A DNA stretch of 64,000 nt from Verrucomicrobium spinosum DSM 4136 = JCM 18804 (GCF_000172155.1 NZ_ABIZ01000001.1:4931105-4995104), one strand, 5' to 3'; positions 36,872-47,403 are shown, counted from the first letter of the stretch. The notes: a model not told the origin generated them from the sequence alone. Made by a program: numbers and translations.

Positions 36872-38017
36872 TTACGCCCCCACGAGGAGGCGGGCGGGAT
36901 TCTCAATGCACTCCTTGATGCGGATGAGGAAGGTCACCGCCTCCTTGCCGTCCACTACGCGGTGGTCATAGCTCAGGGCGAGGTACATCATTGGGCGGAT
37001 GACCACCTGACCGTCCACGGCCATCGGCCGTTGCTGGATGGTGTGCATACCCAGAATGCCGCTTTGGGGAGGATTCAGGATTGGAGTGCTCAAGAGTGAA
37101 CCATAGACGCCGCCGTTGCTGACGGTGAAAACGCCGCCTGTGAGGTCGTCGATCTGAATCTTGCCCTGCTTGGCCTTGGCCGCGTAGTCCAGAATGTCTC
37201 GCTCGATGTCGGCGAAGCTCTTCTTGTCCGCATCACGGAGAATGGGGACGATGAGGCCGCGCTCGGTGCCGATGGCAACACCAATGTCATAGAAGTTGTT
37301 GGTGATGATCTCATCACCGTCCACCCGCACGTTGATCTGGGGCACTGCCTTGAGAGCATCCACCACGGCCTTCACGAAGAAGGACATGAAACCCAGCTTG
37401 ACGCCGTGCTTCTTCACGAAGTCGTCCTGCAACTGCTTGCGCAGATTCATCAGGGCGCTCATGTCGCACTCGTTGAAGGTGGTCAGGATCGCTGCCGTTT
37501 TCTGAGCTGAAACGAGTTGCTCTGCGATGCGCTTGCGCAGCGGGGTCATCCGCTTGCGGGTCACTCGGCCTTCTGGCTCACGCTTCACCACAGGAGCGGG
37601 GGCCGGAGCAGCCTCCGGCTTGGGCACCAGCTTCAACTGGGGAGCTTCCACAGCAGCGGGTGCTGGGGCAGCAGCGGGCTTGGCAGCCTCTGGGGCAGCA
37701 GCGGGAGCCGGAGCTTCAGCAGGGGCGGGAGCGGGAGCGGCCGTCGGTGCTTCCGCCTTGGGTGCGGGAACCGCCGCAGCAGCGCCTTCTTCGATCGAAC
37801 CCACCACGGCCCCTACCGGGACATCGTCCCCCTCCTGGGCGGTGATGCGCAAAATGCCATCCACATCCGCCGCGATCTCCTGGGCCACCTTGTCGGTTTC
37901 CAGCGTGATCAGTATTTCCCCCGCCTTGACGGCGTCGCCATCCTTTTTGTGCCACTTCGAGAGCAGGCCGCTGGCAATGGATTCCCCGAGGGTCGGTATC
38001 TTGATTTCTGTGGGCAT
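36872..38017 (-). CDS. sucB: Dihydrolipoyllysine succinyltransferase, E2 of 2-oxoglutarate dehydrogenase
   Basis: 381 residues. One lipoyl domain at the start with the lipoylated lysine K43 (ETDKVAQEI), a long Ala/Pro-rich linker (about 80-150), a peripheral subunit-binding region around [17 protein letters not shown], and the acyltransferase domain with YDHRVVDG (H352, D356 catalytic). Slightly shorter than E. coli SucB. It takes the succinyl group from E1 and passes it to CoA. It follows sucA by 51 bp on the same strand; the E3 gene is not in the window. The linker region looks compressed, so a complete subunit-binding domain is not certain. Confidence 0.94.
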   Translation of the reverse strand: MPTEIKIPTLGESIASGLLSKWHKKDGDAVKAGEILITLETDKVAQEIAADVDGILRITAQEGDDVPVGAVVGSIEEGAAAAVPAPKAEAPTAAPAPAPAEAPAPAAAPEAAKPAAAPAPAAVEAPQLKLVPKPEAAPAPAPVVKREPEGRVTRKRMTPLRKRIAEQLVSAQKTAAILTTFNECDMSALMNLRKQLQDDFVKKHGVKLGFMSFFVKAVVDALKAVPQINVRVDGDEIITNNFYDIGVAIGTERGLIVPILRDADKKSFADIERDILDYAAKAKQGKIQIDDLTGGVFTVSNGGVYGSLLSTPILNPPQSGILGMHTIQQRPMAVDGQVVIRPMMYLALSYDHRVVDGKEAVTFLIRIKECIENPARLLVGA

Positions 38018-38068
38018 GGTGCTGGGCTGACTGACTGGTTGCTGGGAGAGATTATCGAGAGGTTGAGA

Positions 38069-40834
38069 CTAGACACTGAACGCATCTTCCACCAGGCGCT
38101 CCTGTTCGTGGGTATGGATCGCCTTGGAGCCGGCGGCAGGACTGGAGGCACGTTCACGTCCGGCATAGCGCAGCACGTGATTGGTCATATCTTCCAGACG
38201 ATGGCGGATGAATGTCCAGGCCCCCATGTTTTCGGGCTCTTCCTGGCACCAGATCCACTTCTTCTGGGCACGGGGATAGCGGGCGGCGATCTTCTCGATC
38301 AATCCCACATTCAGTGGGTAGAGCTGCTCAACACGGATAATCGCCGCATTCTTGATCTCGTTTTCCTTGCGGAACTCAAGCAGATCATAGTACACCTTGC
38401 CCGAGCAGAAGATGAGACGGGTGATGCGGTTCGGGTCTGTGGTCAGCGTGTCATCATCCAGCACGTCATGGAAATGCGTGCCGTCGCCAAGGTCCTCCAG
38501 CTTGGAAACCGCCTGCGGATGGCGCAGAAGGCTCTTGGGGGTCATCAGGACGAGCGGCTTGCGGAAAGGCCGCTTCATCTGGCGACGGAGGATGTGGAAG
38601 TACTGGGCCGGGGTCGTGAGGTTGGCCACCTGCATGTTGCAGCCAGCGCAAAGTTGCAGGAAACGCTCCAGGCGGCCACTGCTGTGCTCTGGCCCCTGCC
38701 CTTCGAAGCCGTGCGGAAGCAGCATGACAATGCTGCTGGGCTGGCCCCACTTGCTCTCCGCGCTGGCAATAAACTGGTCGATGATGACCTGCGCACCGTT
38801 TACGAAGTCACCAAACTGGGCTTCCCAGCAAATGAGCACGTTGGGAGCCAGCAAGGAGTAACCGTAATCGAAGCCAAGCACGGCGGCCTCTGAAAGGAGA
38901 GAGTTGTAAACGCAGAAGCGTCCCTGCTCGGGCTGAATGTTCTGCAGCGGGATGTAGCGCTCCCGGGTGGAGTTGTCATACAGCACACAGTGGCGCTGGC
39001 TGAAGGTGCCACGCCGACAGTCCTGCCCACTCAGACGCACCCCTGTGCCATCCGCAAGCAAGGACCCAAAGGCCAGAGCTTCAGCATGGGCCCAGTCAAA
39101 ACCAGCACCCGATTCCAGCGCCTTTTTGCGGGCGGCCAGGAAGCGCTTTTCAATGGTGGGGTGCAGACGGAAGTCTGGCGGGGGTTCCACCAGCTTGAGG
39201 CCCAAGGTACGCAGACCATCCGCAGGCAGGCCGGTCACCACCGGATCATGGGTATAACGTGGCTGTGGCTGGGCAGTGCTTCCTTCAAAGGGGTTGTGCC
39301 CTTTTTTCTTCTCGTCATCCGCCAATTCGGAGAAACCTGCTTCCAAAGCTGCTTCCAGCTCCTTGCGAAGCTCGTCCACGCGCTCTGCTTTGAGCACGCC
39401 TTCCTCGGCAAGACGCTGCCCGTAGAGGGTGGCGGGAGTGGGATGCTCGGCAATCGAACGGGCCAGATGCGGGGTGGTGAAGCTGGGCTCGTCGGTCTCG
39501 TTGTGACCGTGGCGGCGGTAGCACACAATATCCAGTACCACATCACGGGAGAAAGTCTGACGGAACTCAAGGGCCAGACGGGCGGCAAAAGCCACATCCA
39601 CTGGGGAGTCCCCGTTCACGTGGATCACCGGAGCTTCGATCACCTTCGCGATATCCGTACAATAGTCTGACGAACGCGCATCTGCCGGCAGCGTGGTGAA
39701 ACCGATCTGGTTATTTGTAACGAGGTGAATGGTCCCGCCCGTGCGATAGCCTGGAAGCTGGGAGAGGTTGAGCACCTCCGCCACAATCCCCTGCCCAGCG
39801 AAAGCGGCGTCACCGTGAATGAGGACCGGGAGCACCTTTTTGCGGTTCACCGTGTCTTCCAAGTGACGCTGGCGGGCACGGGCCTTGCCTTCCACGACGG
39901 GATCCACCGCCTCAAGGTGGCTCGGATTCGCCGCCAGATCGATCATGACCTCGTTGCCGGACTTCGTGCGGCGCTTCGTCTGGAAGCCAAGGTGGTATTT
40001 CACATCCCCGTCACCTGCCACCATGTTGGGCACGTAGTTTTCGGAGAACTCATAGAAGAGGGTCTTGAGGGGCTTCTTAAGGTAGTTCGCCAGCACGCTC
40101 AGGCGGCCACGGTGGGCCATGCCCATGACGATCTCCTCACCACCATAGCCAGGCAGATCCTCAAAAATAGATTCCAGTGCCACCATCAAGCCCTCGCCAC
40201 CTTCGATTGAAAAGCGCTTCTGGCCGACATACCGCTTGTGCAGGAAACGCTCAAAAGTCTCCGGCTGCAACAGCCAGCGGAGCAACTCTTCTTGGTCTGC
40301 CGCCGTCGGGGCCGGCAGCTCCACACGGCGCTCAATCCGGTCCCGCAACCACGCACGCACTTCGCGATTGTGTATGTGCATGAACTCGAATCCGATCCGG
40401 TCGCAGTAGATGCGGCGGAGAGTCTCCAGCATCTCGCGCAGTTTCACGCGACGACCGTTGGCAAAGAACTGGGTGCTGATCTCCTCGTCGAGCTCATCTT
40501 CCGTGAAGCCGAGGCTCGCCAGGCTCAGCAGAGGCTGATCTGGAGCAGTCTTGCTCAGCGGGTTGACCCAGGCGGCCGTATGCCCCACGCGACGGAAGTC
40601 GAGGATGGCATTGGTGACCTTCGTGCGGAAAGCCAGCGCCTTTTCAGAAAGTTGCTGACCAGTGGCATCTTTTGCAGCATCCCCTCCTGCTCCCACTTTT
40701 TGCGCCATGCCCAGTTCGAAACCTTCGAAGAAGGAGGCCCAGGCGGGCTCGACATCGTGACTGTTGTTTTTCCAAGCGAGATATTTCTCTTCGAGCAGGT
40801 CAACGTTTGCCCGGTAGGGGAGAGTGGCGTTCAT
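38069..40834 (-). CDS. sucA: 2-oxoglutarate dehydrogenase E1
   Basis: 921 residues from ATG 40834 (the frame is open to 41158, but the family N-terminus NVDLLEEKYLAWKNN begins only here). The thiamine diphosphate enzyme decarboxylates 2-oxoglutarate and succinylates E2. Markers: EGGEGLMVALESIFED, VMGMAHRGRLSVLANYL, GDAAFAGQGIVAEVLNLSQL, the ThDP Mg motif region NGDSPVDVAFAARLALEFR, and the C-terminal KVYYDLLEFRKENEI and WCQEEPENMGAW. Length is normal. First gene of the sucAB operon, with a 298-bp divergent upstream region shared with the ABC transporter. Confidence 0.96.
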   Translation of the reverse strand: MNATLPYRANVDLLEEKYLAWKNNSHDVEPAWASFFEGFELGMAQKVGAGGDAAKDATGQQLSEKALAFRTKVTNAILDFRRVGHTAAWVNPLSKTAPDQPLLSLASLGFTEDELDEEISTQFFANGRRVKLREMLETLRRIYCDRIGFEFMHIHNREVRAWLRDRIERRVELPAPTAADQEELLRWLLQPETFERFLHKRYVGQKRFSIEGGEGLMVALESIFEDLPGYGGEEIVMGMAHRGRLSVLANYLKKPLKTLFYEFSENYVPNMVAGDGDVKYHLGFQTKRRTKSGNEVMIDLAANPSHLEAVDPVVEGKARARQRHLEDTVNRKKVLPVLIHGDAAFAGQGIVAEVLNLSQLPGYRTGGTIHLVTNNQIGFTTLPADARSSDYCTDIAKVIEAPVIHVNGDSPVDVAFAARLALEFRQTFSRDVVLDIVCYRRHGHNETDEPSFTTPHLARSIAEHPTPATLYGQRLAEEGVLKAERVDELRKELEAALEAGFSELADDEKKKGHNPFEGSTAQPQPRYTHDPVVTGLPADGLRTLGLKLVEPPPDFRLHPTIEKRFLAARKKALESGAGFDWAHAEALAFGSLLADGTGVRLSGQDCRRGTFSQRHCVLYDNSTRERYIPLQNIQPEQGRFCVYNSLLSEAAVLGFDYGYSLLAPNVLICWEAQFGDFVNGAQVIIDQFIASAESKWGQPSSIVMLLPHGFEGQGPEHSSGRLERFLQLCAGCNMQVANLTTPAQYFHILRRQMKRPFRKPLVLMTPKSLLRHPQAVSKLEDLGDGTHFHDVLDDDTLTTDPNRITRLIFCSGKVYYDLLEFRKENEIKNAAIIRVEQLYPLNVGLIEKIAARYPRAQKKWIWCQEEPENMGAWTFIRHRLEDMTNHVLRYAGRERASSPAAGSKAIHTHEQERLVEDAFSV

Positions 40835-41132
40835 GGCAAGAATGCAGGGGCTGACACTATGTATCGGGACCCTCTGCGGGAAAGCAGAAATATGACTTGA
40901 ATTGCAAATGTTTCGCGGGGTTGCGAACAGGCACCCCATATGAAGGAGATACGCGTACGCTGCCCCGTACGGAAACTTCAAATATCCGCAATTAAGTGCC
41001 TGCTTTTCTGAGAGTGGGACTGGAAAGGCCCCGGGGCCCACCGTTATTTCGCCCCATCCACCCGAGGGTGAACCTTCCTTGAAGGCAAAAGCTTGTCTCT
41101 TTTGCCAACCTGCGCTTTCGTTGAGGTTCCTG

Positions 41133-42059
41133 ATGATTGATGTCCAAAACCTCACCAAGACCTATGTGGGCAAGACCGCCGTGGATGGTCTTTCCTTCAA
41201 GGTGGAACCCGGCGAGGTGGTCGGCTTTCTCGGCCCCAACGGGGCAGGCAAAAGCACCACCATGCGTATTTTGACCGGGTTCCTCTCCCCCACGTCTGGG
41301 ACGGCGAGAGTAAACGGTTTTGATGTCTTCCACCAGTCGATCGACGCCCGGCGCAGCCTGGGCTACATGCCGGAGAATGCCCCCCTCTACATGGACATGC
41401 GGGTCAAAGAATACCTGCAGTTCCGCGGAGCGATCAAAGGCCTGGGAGGAAGTCTCCTGCGCAAACGGGTGGGCGAGGTGATGGATGCCTGTGCCCTGAC
41501 GGAGGTTCGGCGCAAGATCATCGCCAATCTCTCCAAAGGTTTCCGCCAGCGGGTGGCGCTTGCCGATGCCCTCGTGGGCAAGCCCCCTCTCCTCATTCTG
41601 GACGAGCCCACCAACGGTCTCGACCCCAACCAGATCCGCCACGTTCGCGAGTTGTTGCTGGCCTTCAAAGGCCGCCAGACCATTCTCCTCTCCACCCACA
41701 TCCTCAGCCAGGTGGAACAGACCTGCGACCGCGTCCTCCTTCTTCATCAGGGCAAACTTCGCGCCGATGACACCCCTCAGAATCTGGTGCGCAAACTGCG
41801 TGCAGCCAGTGACCTGCATTTGGAAGTTTCCGGCGGCACAGGCTACGAGGAGCACCTTGGCAAGGTGACAGGCGTGCGCAAAATCACCGCAGAGAGACAG
41901 GAGGGCAACTGGAGCCACTTCACCCTCCGCATCGAAGCCCGCACCGACATCCGGGAGGCGATCTTTGACCTCGCGCTCAAGAACCGATGGCAGATCCGGG
42001 AACTCAGACGTGAGCTACCCAGCCTGGAAGACGTCTTTGTTGAGCTGACCCACGTCTGA
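41133..42059 (+). CDS. ABC transporter ATP-binding protein, GldA/NatA-like
   Basis: 308 residues from ATG 41133. Walker A GPNGAGKS, a Q-loop region, signature LSKGFRQRVALADALV, Walker B LLILDEPTNGLD and the H-loop STHIL are all present, followed by a C-terminal extension typical of ABC-2 exporters. First gene of a four-gene run (ATPase, permease, GldG-like, DUF4340) that occurs in Bacteroidetes gliding clusters and, without gliding, in many PVC bacteria. The start was moved from 41079 because the conserved N-terminus MIDVQNLTKTYV begins at 41133. Confidence 0.95.
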   Translation: MIDVQNLTKTYVGKTAVDGLSFKVEPGEVVGFLGPNGAGKSTTMRILTGFLSPTSGTARVNGFDVFHQSIDARRSLGYMPENAPLYMDMRVKEYLQFRGAIKGLGGSLLRKRVGEVMDACALTEVRRKIIANLSKGFRQRVALADALVGKPPLLILDEPTNGLDPNQIRHVRELLLAFKGRQTILLSTHILSQVEQTCDRVLLLHQGKLRADDTPQNLVRKLRAASDLHLEVSGGTGYEEHLGKVTGVRKITAERQEGNWSHFTLRIEARTDIREAIFDLALKNRWQIRELRRELPSLEDVFVELTHV

Positions 42060-42103
42060 TCTGAGCTCCCTCCCGCCTCCTCGCCCCTCCTCCGCTTTCT
42101 CCG

Positions 42104-42862
42104 ATGCGCACCTTCTTCATCCTGCTGACCCGGGAACTCCGCAGCTTTTTCTACTCCCCTGTCGCCTATGTCGTCATAGCTCTGGTGATGATCATCAACG
42201 GCTTCTCCTTTCGCGCCGCCGTGGCCATCCTTGAGCGCGGCCCGCAGCAGGGCAGCCTGGTGAGCTGGACGTTCCACTCCCAGTGGTTCTGGCTCTCCTA
42301 CTTCTTCATCTTTCCTCTCCTGACCATGCGCCTCTTTGCAGAAGAGCGGAAGCTGGGGACCTTTGAAACGCTGTTCACAGCCCCGGTGCGCACGTGGCAG
42401 GTCGTGTGGTCCAAGTACCTTGCCTCCGTGGTTCTCTACTGCCTGATCTGGGTACCCAGCCTGGCCAATTTCTTCATCTTTGAGAGCATGACCGCCGGGG
42501 CCACAGAGATCCCGCACGGCAGTCTCTACGGGATCTACCTGCTTATCTTCGTGATGGGACTCTTCAACCTGGCGGCAGGGTGTTTTGCCTCCGCCCTTAC
42601 CTCGAACCAGATCGTGGCGGCGGTGCTCTCCTTCACCATCAGTCTCATGCACTACCTGCTCGGGGTATTTGTCCTGTACCTGGGCCGCCGTATTCCGGAG
42701 CAGTTTGTGGAGCTGGTTCACTACATTGCCACCGTCGAGCACATCCGCGTCTTCACCTACGGCCTGCTCGATTCCCGGCCCATTGCCTACTACGTCAGCC
42801 TGGCATTCATCTTCATCGTCGGCACCCATCAGGTGCTGGAATTCCGCCGCTGGCGGGTGTGA
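42104..42862 (+). CDS. ABC-2 type permease, GldF-like
   Basis: 252 residues with six predicted membrane helices. The start LLTRELRSFFYSPVAYVVIA and LFAEERKLGTFETLFTAPV with RTWQVVWSKYLAS are the signature of GldF/NosY-like ABC-2 permeases. It should pair with the ATPase encoded 44 bp upstream. Transported substrate unknown. Confidence 0.92.
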   Translation: MRTFFILLTRELRSFFYSPVAYVVIALVMIINGFSFRAAVAILERGPQQGSLVSWTFHSQWFWLSYFFIFPLLTMRLFAEERKLGTFETLFTAPVRTWQVVWSKYLASVVLYCLIWVPSLANFFIFESMTAGATEIPHGSLYGIYLLIFVMGLFNLAAGCFASALTSNQIVAAVLSFTISLMHYLLGVFVLYLGRRIPEQFVELVHYIATVEHIRVFTYGLLDSRPIAYYVSLAFIFIVGTHQVLEFRRWRV

Positions 42863-42933
42863 TCCACCCGTCCACCTCTCCCGGCCCACTGCGACCGGCC
42901 GCGTTTCTTTCTTTCAGCCTTTCCTCACGTTTC

Positions 42934-44439
42934 ATGTCGGACACCCCGCCCGCCAATCCCTCTGGCACCACCCCGCCCCAACCGCCCGCCGCCCGTCCCC
43001 TTCATCGGTTGGGAATCGGCCTCAATGTGGCCTTCCAGACCTTGCTGGTGATTGCCCTGTTTGCCACGGCGAACTACTTGAGCTATCGCCACTACGTCCG
43101 GAAGGACCTGAGCCCCAGCAGAGACTACACTCTGAGCGACACCACGGTCGGCTACATCAGGAAGCTCTCCAAAGATGTGGAGATCACGCTGATCTTCAAT
43201 CGTGACTCCGTGATCATGCAGGACATGCGGGCTCTCGCTGAGGAGTACCGGCAGGTCAAAAAGTCCCGGGTGCGCGTGGACGAGATCGACCCCGCCCGGG
43301 ATCTGGAAGATGCGGAAAAACTGAAGCTTTCCTATGGCATCGCCCTCACCGGGAATGGCGTGCTGGTGCGAGCCAATGACCGCATCCGCTTCATCACGGA
43401 GAATGAAATCATCATCCGGGGTCTGAACGGAGACCGCGACAACCCGAGCGTGGACCTCCGGGGGGAGGATGCCATCACCTCCGCCATCATGGGCCTCATT
43501 GAGGGCCGGGTCCGGCGCTTCTACTTCATCGCAGGCAAAGGTGCCGTCAGTCCCGGCGGCACGGAGCTTGCCTACATCGCCCTCGCGGATCTGGGGAAGC
43601 AGCAGAACTTTGAGGTCATGCCGCTGAACCTCACCGACGTGGAGTCGGTCCCCGAGGATGCCAGTGGCGTGATTCTGGTGGGCGCACGCTACGATCTGAG
43701 TGAGCGTGAAACGCAGGTGCTGGATGCCTACTGGCAGACCAAGCGTGCCGCCCTGCTCGTGCTGCTGGATCCTAATGGTGAGACTCCCCGCCTTCGCAGC
43801 TTCCTGACCAAGCAGGGGGTGACCCCGCGCCAGGACCGTGTGCTCTACGCGGAAAGCACCAGTACCGGCCCCAAGGTGCAGTTCTCCGTACAAACGGTCT
43901 TCCTGCAGGATTCTCCCATCAGCAAGCCCTTCACCGAGGTCTCCTCCAGCTTCAGCGGGCAGACACAGTCGCTGGATCTGAAAACCGAGTCCGCCGAACT
44001 GACCAGCCGCCAGATCCAGGTGCAACCTTTGATTGACGCGGCCGAGCGCTTCTGGGGTGAGACCGAATACACCCAGCAGCTTCCTGTGGTGGACCGTGAA
44101 GACACCCGCCCCCCCGTGCATCTGGCTGCCAGTGTGGAGCGCGGCGCCGTGGGCGATGAACGTCTGCGTGTGGACAGCGCCCGCATGGTGGTGATCGGCA
44201 ACGCCCTCCTCCTTGATCCCGCCACGCGCCTCGCCTCCCACCAGGACTTTATTTCCTCCGGCCTCAACTGGATGCTGAATCGCGAGCGGTTCATGGGCAT
44301 TACCCCGAAACGAAAGCAGATGTTCCGGCTCGAACTCAAGCAGGACCAGCGCCAGCAGATCTTCTGGGTGACGGCCATCCTCATGCCCGGTGCTGTGCTC
44401 GGCATGGGCTTCCTAGTCTGGACCTTCCGCCGGGCGTGA
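42934..44439 (+). CDS. GldG-like ABC auxiliary protein
   Basis: 501 residues from ATG 42934. A proline-rich start is followed by one transmembrane helix (about 27-47, LNVAFQTLLVIALFATANYL), the YxLSxxT segment (YTLSDTTVGYIRKLSKDVEI) that opens the ABC-type uncharacterised transport (PF09822-like) domain, a long external region (residues 60-470) and a second helix at the end (VTAILMPGAVLGMGFLVWTF). In gliding bacteria GldG works with GldA and GldF; here the cluster lacks other gld genes. It lies 71 bp after the permease. Confidence 0.85.
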   Translation: MSDTPPANPSGTTPPQPPAARPLHRLGIGLNVAFQTLLVIALFATANYLSYRHYVRKDLSPSRDYTLSDTTVGYIRKLSKDVEITLIFNRDSVIMQDMRALAEEYRQVKKSRVRVDEIDPARDLEDAEKLKLSYGIALTGNGVLVRANDRIRFITENEIIIRGLNGDRDNPSVDLRGEDAITSAIMGLIEGRVRRFYFIAGKGAVSPGGTELAYIALADLGKQQNFEVMPLNLTDVESVPEDASGVILVGARYDLSERETQVLDAYWQTKRAALLVLLDPNGETPRLRSFLTKQGVTPRQDRVLYAESTSTGPKVQFSVQTVFLQDSPISKPFTEVSSSFSGQTQSLDLKTESAELTSRQIQVQPLIDAAERFWGETEYTQQLPVVDREDTRPPVHLAASVERGAVGDERLRVDSARMVVIGNALLLDPATRLASHQDFISSGLNWMLNRERFMGITPKRKQMFRLELKQDQRQQIFWVTAILMPGAVLGMGFLVWTFRRA

Positions 44440-44454
44440 CCTGACCTGCCTGAT

Positions 44455-46287
44455 ATGAAGCTTTCCACCACCCTCGTTCTGCTGCTCCTCGTGGGGGGGC
44501 TGATCGCCTACATCGCCGGGTACGAGCGCCATCTCCCCTCCACCACGGAACGGCTGGCCCGTGTGAACCGTCCCTTTGCCTTTGCTCCGGCAGACGCGGT
44601 GGACATCTCCATCACCACGAAGGATGGAACGCTGAAGCTACAGCGCAAGGGAGACAGTTGGCAGGCACAGGCCCCTTATCAGGATCGCGCCAATCCAGAA
44701 TGGGTGGCCCAGCTTCTGAATTCGCTCAACGGCCTCGAATGGCGGGAGACCGTTTCCCGCAAGGACATGAGCAAGGAAGACTACAAGCGCACCGGCCTCG
44801 GCAATCCCGCAGCTCTTGAGGTGTCCGTATTGGGGGAAGGAGGCAAGGAACTCGCCCGCTGTCGGTTTGGCGGGAAGGCACCCTACGAAGAGTCGTTCTA
44901 TGCCGCCCAGCCTGGCGAGAAACCAGACAAGAAGGGTGACGAACTGCTCCATGTCACCAAGTCAACGCTCCCCGCCCTGCTGTCCAAAAACGCAGAGGAT
45001 TGGCGCGACATCAAGCTTGTCCGCTTGCAGCCTGACACCATCCATCGGTTCGTGCTGAGTGCAGGTACGGGGGCCATCGAGTTCACCCGCGAGAAAGGCA
45101 AACCCTGGCAACTGATCAAGCCGATACAGACAGCCGCCAGCGATGAACGCGTGAACGCGATCCTCGCCGCAGTCCTCAATATGGACGTCAAGCTGAATAC
45201 CGCGTCGGATGGTGAGGCGAAGACGGCCAATCCGGCCCTGCCCCTCATGAAAGTCACTTTGGAAGCTGACGGTCAACCCGGCCCAGTGGTGCTCACCCTT
45301 CATCCCGTGGATGCCGGCCAAGAAGTACCCGCAGAGGTCACCAACCGCCCCGGCCGTTTCCTGGCTCCCCCCAAACTAACCGACTTCTGGCGGCTTCAGC
45401 CCAACCATCTGCGGGATCAACAGCTCGCCCGGATTCCCGTGGAAGGCGTCATCGGCGTGCGACTGCGCAGCCTGGCCCAACCTGAGGTGGTGCTGAATCG
45501 GGAATCGGGAGCCTGGAGTCTCAAGCGTTTCGGCAAACAGGAACCCGGAAATCAGGAGCGCATTCAGGCGCTGCTGGACGGTCTGAATGGCACCCAGGTG
45601 CGCGCATTTGTGACAGACAACGTCACCGCCAATCTAGGGCCCTACGGCCTCGATCAGCCTTTCCTGGAAATCGAATGGATCACCAAGGAGAGCTCCCGCG
45701 TGCTTCAGTTCGGACAGGGCGAACAAGGAGTGATCAGCGCCAAGTACCGGGGTGAGCCCACCATCGTTCAGGTGAGCCCGTTCATGCTGAGCATCTCCCC
45801 GCCTGAAACGCTGAAATGGCGCAGCGGCCGGGTACTCAGTGCCAACATGTTTGCCGTACAGCGGGTGGTGGTGGCGGAGGGCACCTCGCCGGCTCTCACG
45901 CTCAACTACGCATCGCTCAATGCCAGTTGGAGCGGCACACTGGCGGGACAAGACATCACCGCCAGGATCAACTCCGCTGCCGCAAATCAGCTCCTGAACC
46001 GGCTCGTCAACTTTGACGCCGTGGAGTGGAGCACCAACCGCACCGCCGCCATCGAGGCCTTGAAGAACCCCACGCTGACCGTTCAGCTTTTGCTGACGGA
46101 TTTGGAAAAGCCGGGGGGCGAACCCCGCCCGGTCCTGCTCACCTTTGCCCCTGCGGCCTCAGTTCCCGGTCAAAAGCCCACCCTCTATCACGGCCGCATG
46201 AACGACGAACCGGACACCTTCATTGTGGATCGCGCCACGTATGAGGCATTGACCGCCCCCATGCTCAAGGTGGACGGCGAACAGTAG
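44455..46287 (+). CDS. DUF4340-domain protein
   Basis: 610 residues. One N-terminal membrane anchor (TLVLLLLVGGLIAYIAGY), then repeated DUF4340 modules: each has a strand pair such as TKDGTLKLQRKGDSWQAQAP, a helix with LLNSLNGLEWRE, and a segment like YGLDQPFLEIEW near 410. DUF4340 proteins are almost always encoded beside GldG-like auxiliary genes, as here (15 bp downstream), and are probably an external part of the same ABC complex. Function otherwise unknown. Last gene of the four-gene operon. Confidence 0.85.
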   Translation: MKLSTTLVLLLLVGGLIAYIAGYERHLPSTTERLARVNRPFAFAPADAVDISITTKDGTLKLQRKGDSWQAQAPYQDRANPEWVAQLLNSLNGLEWRETVSRKDMSKEDYKRTGLGNPAALEVSVLGEGGKELARCRFGGKAPYEESFYAAQPGEKPDKKGDELLHVTKSTLPALLSKNAEDWRDIKLVRLQPDTIHRFVLSAGTGAIEFTREKGKPWQLIKPIQTAASDERVNAILAAVLNMDVKLNTASDGEAKTANPALPLMKVTLEADGQPGPVVLTLHPVDAGQEVPAEVTNRPGRFLAPPKLTDFWRLQPNHLRDQQLARIPVEGVIGVRLRSLAQPEVVLNRESGAWSLKRFGKQEPGNQERIQALLDGLNGTQVRAFVTDNVTANLGPYGLDQPFLEIEWITKESSRVLQFGQGEQGVISAKYRGEPTIVQVSPFMLSISPPETLKWRSGRVLSANMFAVQRVVVAEGTSPALTLNYASLNASWSGTLAGQDITARINSAAANQLLNRLVNFDAVEWSTNRTAAIEALKNPTLTVQLLLTDLEKPGGEPRPVLLTFAPAASVPGQKPTLYHGRMNDEPDTFIVDRATYEALTAPMLKVDGEQ

Positions 46288-46395
46288 CGCCGGGCACAAG
46301 CTCAGCGCTAAAAACCGTAACGTGGCGGGACGACCGGATGGCCGCCCCGCCCAGTCACGCCCCGGGGTCCTTTCACATTACCGGGGCCACGGTCC

Positions 46396-46902
46396 TCAGA
46401 CGTTGGGCGGTCCGCCCTCGATCTTCTGAATCATTTTCCGGATGTGGGACGCCTTCGTAGCGCGTGGCTTCATGATAGCGAGGCTCTTCAGGAAAGAGCC
46501 CCACTCAATCACTTTGATGTTTACTTTACGTACCCCCCACTGATCCATGGCAGCCTTGGAAGGCTTGTAGATGTCAATCGTCCCCGTGCCCACAAGCGCG
46601 GAGCCGTAATCATCTACCTCATAGACGCAAGGGTCGCCCTCAATTTGGAACTTTGTGCCCACGGGATACACTGACCAGTCCGCAGCGGCGCTGCGAACAC
46701 TCCCGTATTTCAGGTTTCCGCCCGCGGCAGTTTTGGTGCCGTGCACGATGTGGTCGCTCTCGGTGTGGGTGTAAGCGGTGGTTCTCACATTGTGGATGCG
46801 CTGAACCCGCTGTGTCGGCGAGGCTGTCGTGTTTGTCGTGCCAATGCAGGCGGGGGAACCCGCGCAAAGCGCGGCCAAAGTGAGGAGGCTGGATTTCATC
46901 AT
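46396..46902 (-). CDS. Secreted 3D-domain (RlpA/MltA-like barrel) protein
   Basis: 168 residues with a signal peptide (about 1-20, SLLTLAALCAGSPACIG; it may be a lipoprotein). The mature part has VRTTAYTHTE, YPVGTKFQIEG, YEVDDYGSALVGTGTIDIY, the pattern of 3D domains (three conserved Asp, double-psi beta barrel) found in MltA-type lytic transglycosylases and resuscitation-factor-like proteins. The catalytic Asp would be in VDDYG or TIDIY. Probably acts on peptidoglycan in the periplasm. It is convergent with the DUF4340 gene. Confidence 0.75.
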   Translation of the reverse strand: MMKSSLLTLAALCAGSPACIGTTNTTASPTQRVQRIHNVRTTAYTHTESDHIVHGTKTAAGGNLKYGSVRSAAADWSVYPVGTKFQIEGDPCVYEVDDYGSALVGTGTIDIYKPSKAAMDQWGVRKVNIKVIEWGSFLKSLAIMKPRATKASHIRKMIQKIEGGPPNV

Positions 46903-47403
46903 AGGCGTGAGTACTGGCTACAAGGGCCACCGTGTGGTTAGGCCAACTCATTGTCCCCCATCAGTCGGGTCTGGACAATCCTAGGAACAGTCAGGGTGTT
47001 TACTGATGCCAGATGATAAAAATTTGCTCATACTTTGAACAAAACACCCCTTCGATTGTCCAAGCGACCCTTCCCACCCAATCCCCTGAATGCCAACCTT
47101 TTAGAGGCGAGCCCCCTACCGGAAAAATTGATAGTCTGACAACGCGAAAGCAGCCTCTGGAAAACGTCACCCTGCCAACCGCTTCGCTTACCAAAACAAC
47201 CGGTCACGGGCGGGTAATTACATGAACCAAAACTGCGTCAGGCACCGCAGTACCGGCTGGGCAGGATCTGCCTCTTGGTGGACTTCCACCTTGCAGCCAG
47301 GCCAGATATTCCCTCTAATTCCAGAGGAGCCAGGGAGTTTTAGAATTGACCCCCTTGCCTTCCGCAAGTCCCGGCCCCCCATCGTTTTCGATTTATTACC
47401 GTC
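46903..47403. other. 501-bp intergenic region between divergent genes
   Basis: It separates the start of the 3D-domain gene from the start of the DUF1549/DUF1553 gene. A 70-codon frame at 47013-47225 has no recognisable motif. The region near 47015 (ATAAAAATTTG) is locally AT-rich. Nothing else was identified. Confidence 0.5.
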
